Source: Chanos chanos (taxonomy: Eukaryota > Chordata > Actinopteri > Gonorynchiformes > Chanidae). Taken from it: a stretch of 64,000 bases of DNA. The position numbers were made by a program, and so were the translations under genes. The stretch is taken from the NCBI RefSeq assembly GCF_902362185.1, contig NC_044497.1, positions 27,486,501 to 27,550,500 of the forward strand, written 5' to 3'. Positions 18,816 through 30,553 of this stretch are shown here, piece after piece (positions within the stretch are counted from its first letter, which is position 1; every line of letters starts with the position of its first letter). The notes beneath the pieces were generated by a model. That model was not told the origin of the DNA. It did not search any database and worked only from the letters and a program-made list of their open reading frames with translations.

Positions 18816-18896
18816 AATGACAGAAACCCTCCACCACCTCCTTCATCCCTCCAGTGCCTGGGAATTCAACCTCACTTTGCCTCTTTGTCCATGCAA

Positions 18897-19067
18897 CTCT
18901 CTCTCTCTCTCTCTCGCTCTCTGTCTCTCTCTCTCTCTCTCTCGCTCTCTGTCTCTCTCTCTCTTTGGTTCTTTTGGTGAGTGTCTCTCTCCCCCTCAAA
19001 CTGCCTTTCACATGCACATCTTACCTCCTTTCTCTCTCTCTCTCTGTCTCTCTCTCTCTTCTCTCTC
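18897..19067. repeat. Two (CT)n microsatellites
   Basis: Interrupted (CT)n at 18897-18964 and 19030-19067, separated by unique sequence. Confidence 0.92.
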
Positions 19068-19218
19068 ACTCTTTCATACAACTTCATAGTTCTTTGCAAA
19101 ATAAATTCCTATCTTGGTAAATATGCAAAATTTAACATTATCTTCTCTATCATTATCGTTGTCATCATTATCATCGTTATTATTACTAGTTGTGGTCGTA
19201 GGAAGTATGGGAAGTATG

Positions 19219-20230
19219 TAAATAAATAAATAAATCTAAACAAAGAATATGCTTCTCACAGAGCTCAGAGAGATGTATTGGAGCAACCAGAGCAACATAA
19301 CTTGTGATAGGCTAATGTAGACACTAGGAGCTCTGTCTACGAAAACATTGCCCAATCTCTATTTTGGCTTTGAAAATGGAATAAATAAAAGTTTTCAGTT
19401 GGTCAAATGACCTAAGTGTCTGGTTTGGCAAGGGCCAGGGGTTAAGAAATCATAGACACACTCTTAAACCAGAACATGTCCATCATTAAAAGTAAAGAAA
19501 ATAATTTAAATCCATCCTTAAACTGACTGGTAGCCAGACAATGTGAGTGAGCCTGGGCCTTATGTAACATCTCTTTTTGCACTGGTACGGAGCAAGGACC
19601 TTGCTGTAGACCAAACTTTTGGACAGATATGTGAGGAGTTGCAGTAGTAAAGCCCAGGAGATGTAAATTTGTCAAAAACATTCTCTAAATCTGACGCTTA
19701 ATGAACTAATTATCTGATTTCTGACAAAAAAATATCCAGATACTGACAAACAGAGTTTACATTTGAAATAAGTACACCAAGGTTAGATATGATTTTATTT
19801 GTTCACACACTCTTGCCCAACATCAAAAGTTCAGATTTTTTCGGTATCCAACTAATGAAAATCCAACACTCCTCAAAAAAAGCTTAAATGGTTGTGAAGA
19901 TAGTACTGTGTCATCTGAATTAAAATGAAAAGGAGTGTCACATCTCCAGATGCTTTGGCCAAGTGGATGCTGAGAAAAACGGGAGCTGAGTTGAAAACAG
20001 GATGAGGTCCGTGACTGAGTATTGAGGGACGCCACAAGGTTTGCTGCTGATGATACTTAAGTCACTCACAGTCAGTGGAAAATGCCTTTCTGGGGCTTGA
20101 ATCACTCGGGAGCTACAGCAGTTACGCCCACACGATTTCTTAGGGCCTTAATAAGAATGGAGTGATGGATTATGTCATAGAGGTCACTTGGATGAAAAAG
20201 GAAGAGGAACGAAGATTCTCTAACAGTCGA
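19219..20230 (-). mobile_element. Decayed LINE reverse-transcriptase remnant, L2/Rex1-like
   Basis: Minus-strand translation, across several frames with stops, follows the order of an L2/Rex1/CR1-type ORF2. There is DLYDIIHHSIL with RNRVGV (family: AAFDTVDHSIL..VGI) at about 20190-20110, CGVPQ-SV..LILFS (CGVPQGSVLGPLLFS) at about 20030, FHF.SDDTVL (YADDTQLY catalytic box, Tyr replaced) at about 19920, HIVWLPVSL+MDLNYFLYF (LHWLPV..RI.FKILLLVFKAL) at about 19540-19500, and TLRSFDQL (LRSSDQL) at about 19400. A short (AAAT)n run at 19219-19236 could be its 3' tail. It is 5'-truncated and long dead. The limits are approximate. Confidence 0.82.
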
Positions 20231-23200
20231 CGGCCATGAGCAAGACACATCATTTTAAAGAGAACATTTCTAACTAAACAGACTGAAATCTCTCAAAATG
20301 TAGGATTCTGACACAGAAGAGTTATCAATTGTTTGGAAGGACCCCTTTTATTTTCCAAAACTAATCAGCTTTTTTCCGAAACCTCAGATGAAAAGGGTGG
20401 CTTTGAAATAAACCTATAATTATTCATAATGGAAGAATTTAACTTGTAAAAAAAATGCAACTGTAATTGTTAAAACAAATAAATTAACTGTCATTGTAAA
20501 AATACCCACATTTCAATTTAAAAGCTGTAAATAGTTATTGTAGAGGGCAGAGAACGTATCTATAATTAGACTTATGATTCTAAATATTTCTTATCTCATT
20601 TTTCCATTCATTCTTCTTTTAACCACAGTGGGTATATTCAGTTCCCATTCCCATAATCTTTCTAGCATCACAATCTCTCTATTTTACACATCCCTTCATG
20701 CCTACCATCGTCAAATACACAACACTCATTCATTTTTCATTGTGTCCTTCCATCTCTTCTCCTCTTTTGTGTCGTCATGGTTCTTGTCTGATCTATCTCC
20801 CTGTCTCTCTTTCTCTCTCTTCCTCACCATCTCGATGCTCTGCTCTGTGTTGCAGTGTGGGTGCGGATGTGCTGGCTATTCTCTTGGTGTGGCCAAGTGG
20901 TGCTTTTGTCTGGCTGACCCTTGGTAGCCAGCCGCTATACTGCAGCAGACTGGAGAGAGAAGTATCTAGGCTTCCAGACTCTTGTGGTTGAGTGTGCCTG
21001 CCAGGGGGCGGGGGGAGGAGGGGGGGGGGACAGGCTGTCATTATTTCTTTTTACTATTTCTTTATTTTTTTCCAACACAGAATAAATGTAGCAAAGCCGC
21101 TCATGTTGTAAAAGCACACAGAACTGATCCTCTGTATGTCTTTACCCAGGATCCCTCTGTGGTTCCCCTGGAGCTGAGATCCTTGAGTGCAGGGCAGAGT
21201 GGGCTGCTTTTGGACATTTAGTGGTGTCGGGCTTGGTTTTGCAAGAACCAGGAAACACCGTATGTTCACTTTGTGGATACATGTCAAGGAATTTCTTGCC
21301 ATGTCAGAGGTGCTAGTGGTAAAATATGAGTGAGGGATGGAGAGTGGAGTGAAAATGATGTATGAGTTTGCCAAGGATCTTCGAAGTCTGAGGAAACTGG
21401 ATGATTGAATAAAAGTGTGAGTACATAAGGCGCAAAAGCGTCATGACAGATGAAATCAACAGAGAGCATAACTGAAAATATAAACTTTTACTGTTCTATT
21501 ACACTGTAAGAAATAACAATAGCCTTTATTCTAAACTGCTAAAATACTTCATTTTCACTGTTTTCACTGTTTTCCCCACCAATGTAGTCAACCACGGTCA
21601 TAAATATTTTCTATTTACAAAAAAAACAAAAAACAAAAAAAGTAGATCATTTTCAGTGCATGTACAACACGGGATTTCGAACAGGAAACAAACATACAAG
21701 GCAGCCATGACACTAACAAATGTTTCACTTTGACTGCTTCATGAAGTCCACTTCATACTCTTGTGACATCTCATAAATTAACACACAAATGAATGACAAT
21801 GTGAACTTTTTTTTTTTCCAAGAAAAAAACCCTTAACATTTTCCTCCACCAATGGACTCGATGGTCATTTCCATAAATTGCATGTCACATCACCATAAAT
21901 ATATAATTATCTTTGTATATTATTTACAGCATTTTGGTTCATTCAGCTGATATACAACACAGTTCTTATTGCAGTGGTTGTTTTTTATTATTATTATTAT
22001 TTTTTAATACTCTTTCTGTATGGTGTCCCACACTTTGTTTCCACTGAAAACTAGAGTAGTTAGGTAGTAAAAAGTAAAAGATTATCTTATACAAATCCCA
22101 TCGCTCACCTTCAGGACACATGTTCTAACTCTTCCTTTAAAACTGACATGTGCTGTTCTATGAGAGTTCTTGTGGGGAACACTGCACTTATAATTTTGAG
22201 GCATCAGAAAATATTGGTTGTGATTACATTTGTCTTGAGAGATACAATACACTACCGTATGTTCCTTCTACACTGCAGATATTATTTCAATTTTCAAATT
22301 CTATTCTCAACAACTACATCATTGCATCATGATATGTTTGCTGGATTCATTGTAGGAATACTACATTCAGACTACTCCGTGCTCTCCCTCTCTTCTCATT
22401 TTTTTGTTTCAGATATACACCCAATAATTTTCTATCAGTACCTTGGTATGGTAAACCACATCATGGTAAATTCTGGTAACGTTGGGAAGAAAATTCTGAG
22501 AATAGATTGGCAGCATGGTAAGTCTGGATGGGAAATCGTAAGACAGTTGAGACGGATCCAAAAATCCTCAACGTAGTAATTGGAAAAGGACAGCACATCC
22601 CGTGAGATGTGCTTCACACAGTTTTATGTGAGAAGAGTAGAACTGTAGCTAAAGAAAACAAAACACTGATATTTTAAATTACCACCCTAAAGTAAGAGTT
22701 TTTCACCGGTTTATGAGAGAACATGCTTGTGGTTCTCCAGCCACAGAAACATCTGTCAGACATTGTGTCCAGTTCCTTCTCCCCAGTTTCCTCCTTCCCC
22801 GATGGATCTGAGACCAAGGGAGGAGGAGAGAGGGTAGTGGAACTTGGAGATTAGTGGTATGTAGGAAAGTAAGCAAAGGGAAAAAGGTTCTGAGCTTAAA
22901 TCATCAAGTACTACTGGGTTGTCTGCCACTCTCTCTCTTTCCTGGAATAGAGTGCATAGTGGTTCTTATCCCGTATCGGCCCATTGGGTTTGATAGAACT
23001 GTGTAAACCCATTTACATATGCCTGACATGTGGAAGAAAGTAACTGCGCTATTTGACTGAAATACATATGTTTTGTACATACTGTGGGGAACTGATTTTG
23101 AAGATGCACAGCAACAAAGGTACCTTCATCAGAATAAGGGATTGAATTTTTTGCCCTGTCCAACCAAACTTGGAAGTCATTATGGAGTAACAAATCCACC

Positions 23201-23437
23201 ATTTCTAGTCAAAACTACCCCCTGTGTCTATGTCTTTCACCCTGTTCAAACCCTCACATTTTCCCAGAACTTTAGCTCCTATTTCCATATTTAATCTTCA
23301 TCTGTAAAGTAACCGTCAGATACCCCTATACTGTACTGACATCAAAATAGGTTTATCAGCTTTTTTGTTGTTGTTTTGATAAACCCTTCACATCCTATAG
23401 CACCATATTACAATACTGATTTCCTTGTCCACTCTGA
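20231..23437 (-). other. wnt1: Spacer and probable wnt1 3'UTR
   Basis: The stretch next to the wnt1 stop should be its 3'UTR, which may run 1.4-1.9 kb: minus-strand AATAAA candidates lie at 21984-21989 and 21525-21530. T/A homopolymers and a TTATTATTATT block are present. A G-rich run lies at about 21003-21031. No coding exon is visible. Confidence 0.4.
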
Positions 23438-26400
23438 TCAAAGGCACTGGTGTAATGTCTGTGTGCTGGTGCAGTTGAGGCAGCTGACATGGCAGCACCA
23501 GTGGAAGGTGCAGTGACATCTCTCTGTCACCTTTTCAGTCTGGGTTTTATAGCCCCTCCCACAACACAGCAGTTCACACCCATCCAGTCCCGGCGATGAA
23601 CTGTTGCAGGTTCGCCCCGAAGTGCCATGAGTACCGGTTTTGCCATTGTAGGAACAGAAGTTGGGTGACTTCTCAAAGTAGACCAGGTCTCTAGCCGATG
23701 GGGGTTTATGTGCTGGGTTTTCAGGTTCCAGGTGACGGGGATCGGCCCTGTGTGAGGCCCGGTTGCTGCCCTTGTTGGCGTAAACGACACGGGAAGCTCC
23801 GTCAAACCGATCTTTCAGAAAATCTCCTACCGCCCTGAAGCTGGGCAGTCTCATCCAGCACGTGCGGACAGTGCAGGATCCCGACATTCCATGGCATTTG
23901 CATTCCTGGCGCATCTCTGAAGAAACTGTCTGAAAGGGAGTAGGACACAGGGTTTTTCCAAGAAAAAAGAAATTTCATGCCAACATTCCCAACAATATTC
24001 CCGTGCAGGAATGTTTGCTTCCAATGAAAATATCTAATTTATCTGAACATGAACTGTGTTTCAGTGGTCCTCTTCCTTACCATTCTTCCAGCCTCGTTAT
24101 TGTGCAGGTTGATGAGGTACCGTAAATCCCTGCCTCTCTCGCTGGAGTCCACGAACTCCCGTCCAAACATCCTGCCAAAGTCCACATTGTCACTGCAGCC
24201 TCCCCAGTGCCAGTCTGGGCCTCCAGGACCACGACGACGGTAGTCACAGGTGCACGATTCGATGGCCCCCTCAGAACAAGACCGAGCTACTGCATGGGTA
24301 ACGCCCGCACTTGTGATGGCAAACACAAATGCCGTCTCTCGGCAACCTGTCAAGACAACGCGAGCAATTCTCTTCAGGGATCCCCACTGAGCCTGTTATA
24401 AGTGGATAAACAGCCAGGCAAAGCTTCCCTGACAGTCATCCACTTTCTCACTGGAAAAAAATGCTGTATATCAGCACTTTTTTTTCTTTTCAGCTTATAG
24501 AAGTTCCAAAAAGCTCAACAGGTTGGCTAGAGAAATTCCATTATATCATGAGTGCTCAGTAAGCGACAAGATAAGCTCACCTCTGTTGACGATTTTTCCA
24601 AAGACTGTGGGACTGTGGGTGGTCGGGCAATTCCAGCGCCTGTTGCGGAACTGCCACTTGCACTCTTTTATTGCAGTATGCAGGCCTGCTGCAATGGCAT
24701 GCAGAATTCCCGGGTTCTGTCGGATCAGTCTCCTCTGGCGACGACTGAGCAGCGCCAAACTTGGATCCAGAACCAACTGCACGTTCTTGGAATTGGTCAG
24801 GAGATTGGCAGACGATGCCACATTCACAATGCCCCTGTCAAAGCAAAGACGTGGTGATTCAGTTATGAAGACTTTTCACTGATCATTCCAAAACACTTCA
24901 AAGACCTCACCAAAAGTTCATACAATGAGCAATTTTAACAAAAGTTTATGTAACATTTTTTTAACACGTATGAAATGATCCTAAATAATATTATTCATAA
25001 TTTCTTGTTAGACTGTTCAGAGTAAATTGCAAAAGTGCTTTGAGAACTGTGGCATGATCACTGTGTGCAAGAGTAGTAAACCTCTAGTAAACAAAATAAT
25101 TACTTAATGGGAATGTCCATATGAGACAGAGTACAATAATAATCATAGTGCCAAATTCAGATTGGCAAGTGCTTCATATTAGTGACCACAAAATCAAATA
25201 AATATATTCCCGCTTCTTAACTTTGACCTCCGATTACTTTGTCATAACTGTATATTTACGGAAACCAAGTGATTTGAAGCTATAACTTTAATGAGCTCTG
25301 GAAATTTCACCATCTAAAATAATCATATTGATAAGATATTTACATTTGGTCAGCGTCGTACGATACAAAGATCGTCAGATGTTATTTTTGACCGTCAGTG
25401 GTTTAATTGCAAATATTTGTAGAATCCTCTAAATCATTTACTAACGTGGTGTCATATCTTGCTTAGAAATATACATTTAGGGAACAGGACCATTAACATA
25501 ACTAGCCAAGGAGTTTTAGTGAAATTATGTAATGATCGATCGCGTTATACATGCGTTTGAAAAACTGTGCACGATAAAACACCAGATTATAAAAAGCATG
25601 ATTTAAGTACCCAAGTACCGCGGTGTATCAACATAACCAATGCAAAACATGTATTTTTTAATTTCTTCGAAAACATTTTTCGAAGTAAGATCTAAAATGA
25701 TGTTAAACAGTCTCTCATTTTCTTGTATTTATTTGCGCGGCTGACAAACGTTTCTTCTATAGTGTTTGATGTGAGGTATGTCCTATCTACACTAATAAAC
25801 ACGATCGTCATTAGCCAATTCGTTAATAACAAATCTCTGTAGATGTTGGCAAGTATAAGCACATGTAAGTTACAGTTTAACCTACACTGGAATGTTCAGC
25901 ACATTTCGAAAATACGACCCCCGAATACGACCTGGAATGGAATTGCTTTCAGCCATGTTATAAATCCACATTTAATTTATCCCACATTGGACTGAAAAAT
26001 TTTGTCTCGTGTTCAAGCCACACTGTCAAAATGACATGGAGAGAGAGAGCGAGAGAGAGAGAGTGAGAGAGAGAACGCGCGCGCGCGCGAGAGAGAGAGA
26101 GCGCAAATAGACATCGTTTGAGCCACCTTTTCAACATGCAAAAAATTACAAATAGTGTTCCCTCTGTTTGTGATAATAACTGACACCCTAGTTTGACGAA
26201 TGGCTGGAGAAATTGCTATATAAAACTAATGTACGTGAAGTCATTAAAATGTCGCTTAATCGTGTTGTAAAACCCATCAGTTATCTCGCCTTATCACCTG
26301 CTCACCTTATAAAAGTAATGCACACTAAATTAAAATTTTTAAAAATGGAAATGACATAATAAGGCTAGCACTATCTTTCATTTATCGCACTTATCAATAC

Positions 26401-26834
26401 ATCTTCTAATTTGACCTCCGTCGACAGACATGATAAATGTGGCAGCATTTCAGGTTGACCATTGTGTTGTGGTAGTTTTGTAAAAACGAGGGGTTAATAT
26501 TTCCAGTTATTCCAAACTGTGAACGTAGTGTTGTAAATTCCGGACCTTTCGGGAGATCGCATCGCTCCGATGACTTCATAATAAACAGTGATCAGTGCAT
26601 TCCACAGTCAATATAACTGTAACTACTCGAGATTACAAAAGGTTCACAGTTGCTCACATCAACCCAATACATTAAAGTGAGCATGTGAGGCCCATGTAAT
26701 GGAATGAATACATCACGTATTAACTCAACTTACCACCACCGGCCGCTATTGTTCACCGCCCCCGTGCCAGAGAGTGAGGATACCAGCAGGATGCAGGCGG
26801 CTTTAACCCCGAGGAGCAGCGCGAATATGCGCAT
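23438..26834 (-). CDS. wnt1: Wnt1 secreted signalling ligand
   Basis: Four exons in transcript order on the minus strand: 26734-26834, 24581-24834, 24081-24346 and 23438-23929. They encode 370 residues, the same length as human WNT1. A signal peptide ([20 protein letters not shown]) leads into [15 protein letters not shown]. The Wnt signatures [10 protein letters not shown]-like and [10 protein letters not shown] are present; the Ser in the latter (about residue 223) carries the palmitoleate needed for secretion and Frizzled binding. The protein ends in the Cys-rich [11 protein letters not shown] domain and QCL. One family residue before TVSSEM is Met where human has Thr. Intron 1 is 1.9 kb and carries a (GA)n(CG)n tract. 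Wnt1 specifies the midbrain-hindbrain boundary and dorsal neural tube. It is divergent from wnt10b. Confidence 0.98.
26038..26104. repeat. (GA)n-(CG)n-(GA)n tract in wnt1 intron 1
   Basis: Purine GA runs flank an uninterrupted alternating CG block of about 14 bases near 26076-26090. CG repeats of this length are rare in methylated vertebrate DNA and are the best Z-DNA formers. Confidence 0.92.
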
Positions 26835-28623
26835 GGTATCTCGATAAGCAAAATGAGAAGAATAGTTACATTTTTGCACGAAAATAAACCTTCCTCAATT
26901 ACCATCGAAATATTTATTTTACTCAATGGCGTCAAAAAAGAAAGAAAGAAAGAAAGAATGAGAGACTCTTAAATTCAAAGCCGGACAGATCCTCCTCGAA
27001 TCACAAGATTGATCGCAGAGTCGGTGATGGTTGCATTAATAACATTAAAATATTCATATATTCTGTAGTGGGTACCAGGGTTTCAGTTTACGTGGGAGAA
27101 AGCTATCAGTGCTTCATATGTTGAGGTTCCGACATACCTATCTGCCACACTTGCTATTCACTTGGGACATTAATCAAATGATGCATGCTTTTAAACGCAC
27201 ATATGATAAGAATAATAACGAGGATAGCAATAATAAAGCTAAAAACAGCTTTTCCAACAGGTACCCGCAATGTCCACTTACCACTCCACATTCCAATGAA
27301 ACTGGTCCAAAGAGGGGAAAATATTTTTGAAAATGGTGGGGGAAAAAATAGCCTTTGTCTTCAGATCAAATTGTCTGATGGTAACCAAGAGGGTCCCGGG
27401 AGGGATGCTGCTGTTGCTGCTGCTGCTCCAGTCCTCTTCACTCTCTGTGTCTGAGTGATGCTCTGCACAGCGCATTGAGCGCGTGGGACAGTCCTGTAGA
27501 CTTGATCCCCTCGGTGACTGATAGGCGACACATTGTTCACTTATTGAGCGCTACAAGAGGAATAAAAAAGGGATTTGCTGCTCTCATCTCCTTCTGTTTT
27601 TTTCCTACTGCTTTTGAAAAGGATTGAAAGGACGGATGGGTTAATTCTCTTCATAAGGCACAATGAATAAAGAAAACAAAACCGAAAAAAGGAGTGAATG
27701 CGAAGAAAAAACAGGTCCTCCATGCACGTCGTGAGCTACATATTACTCAGGAAATCGGTTCCAAAGATGCTACAGAGAAATACAACGATATTATGAGACA
27801 TTGTCCATCCTCACTACCTCCTCCAAATGCAATCTGAAGCGATTTATTTCTTCAAAAGACCAGGGACTGTGCATTGCCGTGGGTATGCACACATGATGTC
27901 TATTCAGTGCCTTGCGCATAGCTGGTGTCACGGCACAGTACAGTTACAGCTGAATATGAAACATCTAATCTGCCCTTTTTACCCGGAGTGGTTGGATTAC
28001 TCCCTTAACCGCGTCTCCTCCCTCTCACTCAGACTTAAAAAACGATGTTTTCATAGATCCAAACTAATATCCCTCAATTCTCCATTCACCCATCATTCTT
28101 CCAATTGAATAATAAACACAATTCTTCTCTATCTGCTTTTTGTCAAACGTGTGCGCCTCGAGTAGATTTTACAAATATTGCAGTGAAGAGTCTATGGGCG
28201 CCAAACAGTGAGATAATAGTGAGTGCAAGAGATTAAAATGGTAAAAGTACTAAATAAAAACAGATTAAGCTATATCATAACGTGGACATACATTAGTTTT
28301 CGAATGAAACGACGATTTTACTGAGTGATTTAAATTGTTTGTTGGAAAAAAAGGTTGAAATGGTGACATCAAGAGAAAAGAGAGCTAAATCGAGATAAAA
28401 AAAAAAAGTTCCAACATCTGGACAACAGACCTCCCTCGAACGCATATGGCCAGTTGAGCTGTGGCACGAGCCCGACTGCACTATTGCCATCAATTTATCT
28501 ATCTAAACTCGTGCACAATGGACCGCTCTTGGGGCCAAATCACAGTAGAGTGTGCAACCATGTTCTTCGAGGCTGTTTAATGTTATACGCATTTTACAGT
28601 ATGGGGTTCTCTCTCTCTCTCTG

Positions 28624-28660
<37 letters not shown>

Positions 28661-30553
28661 GGGGCACACACACTCGTGCGCTCGTAGTTACGTGTTTTCA
28701 ACGGTTTAAAGCAATTGGCAGCTATAGGAAGTGCGCTTTTGTTGAGGGGTTTTAATAAGTGCTATCCTGCGCCTTTTCTCAGCTCCCGAAGGTGCTTAAA
28801 CGGGTTTCCTGAAGCAGTCATGCAACGCAGAGCAGATTAGTGGCAATCCGGTTAAAGGGATGCCTTTTATATACAAATCAACTTCAAATCACTTTTTAAG
28901 CCACTTAGATATACATGCCATAGCGAAATGCTAATGCACTTTTCATTGCCAGAGCTTAGAGATCGGAATAGAAGAGATTAAAAGAAGGATTGCTTGTCAG
29001 TAGCTCATGTAAGTGGCGGTTATGTGAGGTTTTAACTCAATTTTGTGAAACGAGTACAGCGTTTTGTGGTATAGTCTAAAATGCGTAACTGAATATCTGT
29101 ATATAACACGTGCAAACGAATGTTCTCTTATTCTCTTATAAGCATGCATCCACACGTACGGGTACATAAATACAATAGGCAAAATATGTAAGGACATTAA
29201 TCTCTTCCAAATATGGCCTATGAGTTCAATGCGACTCTGTTCACTTAAGAGTCGGTGAAAATGTATCACCTCGTGAGCGACGACGTTGGATGTTCAGGCC
29301 TACGACAGTTATACACACTAATCTGTTGCGTCAAAATGTCAAGAACTGAGTTCGAAATATACCACACCCGGGACAACATACACCAAAATATTTTTCCTGG
29401 CCAAAAAAATTGCTTTATTTAACGGTGTTTCTGAAGCGCGAAATATCTCTTTAAACAGTCATAAAATGATTAGATTTCTGTACACATTTCAGTTTTGCTG
29501 ACACATGTGCATTAAGGTTTTAAATGTAGCCCCCGAGTCTTACACCAAATAATTATGAAAGGAAGGGATTTAAGGTATGAATGTAATTTTGCCACTGGTT
29601 TCAGCAGATTGCAGTACAATATTATGTGACCAAACGCCATTAGCTTTGTTTTGGTAACTCGCAGCTCTGATCGACCACACAAAATCTTTTTCTAGACCCT
29701 AGTGAACCTACCTTGAGGCCAAAAAGGTGCAAAAAAAAAAAACCAAAACAAAAAAAGAACATTTAAAGTAGCACTACTCGCTCTAATAATCTATTTTGGG
29801 TTTAGAGTGCCGTTAGATTTTTTTGAAGACCCTCTATAAGTTGCAATTAAGTCTAAGTGTCACTCACTCTGGATGACAGTTGGTTCTTGAGGGGAGGATG
29901 GGTGAACACATGATCATGCACATGATCGGGCTGAGTATTGTTCCAGTGAGGAGAGCTGTACGCCTGCCTGCTGCTGTCCCGCAGTTCAACAACTAAGACC
30001 AATAAATCTAAGTGATTTACCAAGAAAATAGCATAGTTTCAGCATTTCATCCCCAAAATATACTTACCATTTCGCATTCCCTTTGTTCCATAATCAATTT
30101 ATATTGTCACCTGATCAAATTTCAGCAAGTGAAACTGATACAGGGAACACGATATGATTTTAATTTTGGTTCGATGACGTCTTGAGAACAGTATGATCGA
30201 ATCAATTTTTCATAGTGATGATACCAGCTCAGCCAAGATGAATGTTGTTGGTAGTTGAGCGAAGGGCAGAGAAATCGTTTTCAATACATGTGTCAGACTT
30301 AAGTCACTATCAATTTATCATTTTTGACTTTCTTCACTGCATCTACTCTGAAAACAACCGCCTGAGGCGGTGTTTGCCCACCCTCAGTTTACCCCCTCCT
30401 CCTCGGTTACACGCTCACAAGCCAACTAGCCTGCTCTTTACTTTGCGCCTGCTCTTCACAGAAACGATTGTAAGTGCTCGTCTTTCTAATTCATTGTTGA
30501 AGCGACTATTACACCGGTGTATTAATGACACGTCAGGAAAAGCGCTTAACAAA
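26835..30553. other. wnt1-wnt10b divergent intergenic region
   Basis: This 3.7 kb holds both 5'UTRs and promoters. A (GCA)n run on the wnt1 strand lies at 27411-27428. A (CT)n(CA)n tract lies at 28609-28660. The rest is unique and AT-rich, with no coding exon on either strand. The divergent arrangement matches human WNT10B-WNT1, and zebrafish regulatory elements for both genes are known from this interval. I could not place individual elements. Confidence 0.6.
28609..28660. repeat. (CT)n(CA)n compound microsatellite
   Basis: (CT)n at 28609-28634 runs directly into (CA)n at 28635-28660. Confidence 0.93.

Noticed and set aside
19219-20230. Possibility that the reverse-transcriptase remnant is a retrovirus or LTR element
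   Set aside because: The motif order (CGVPQ..LLFS, DD box, HWLPV, LRSSDQ) is that of L2/Rex1-type LINEs and no terminal repeats are seen.
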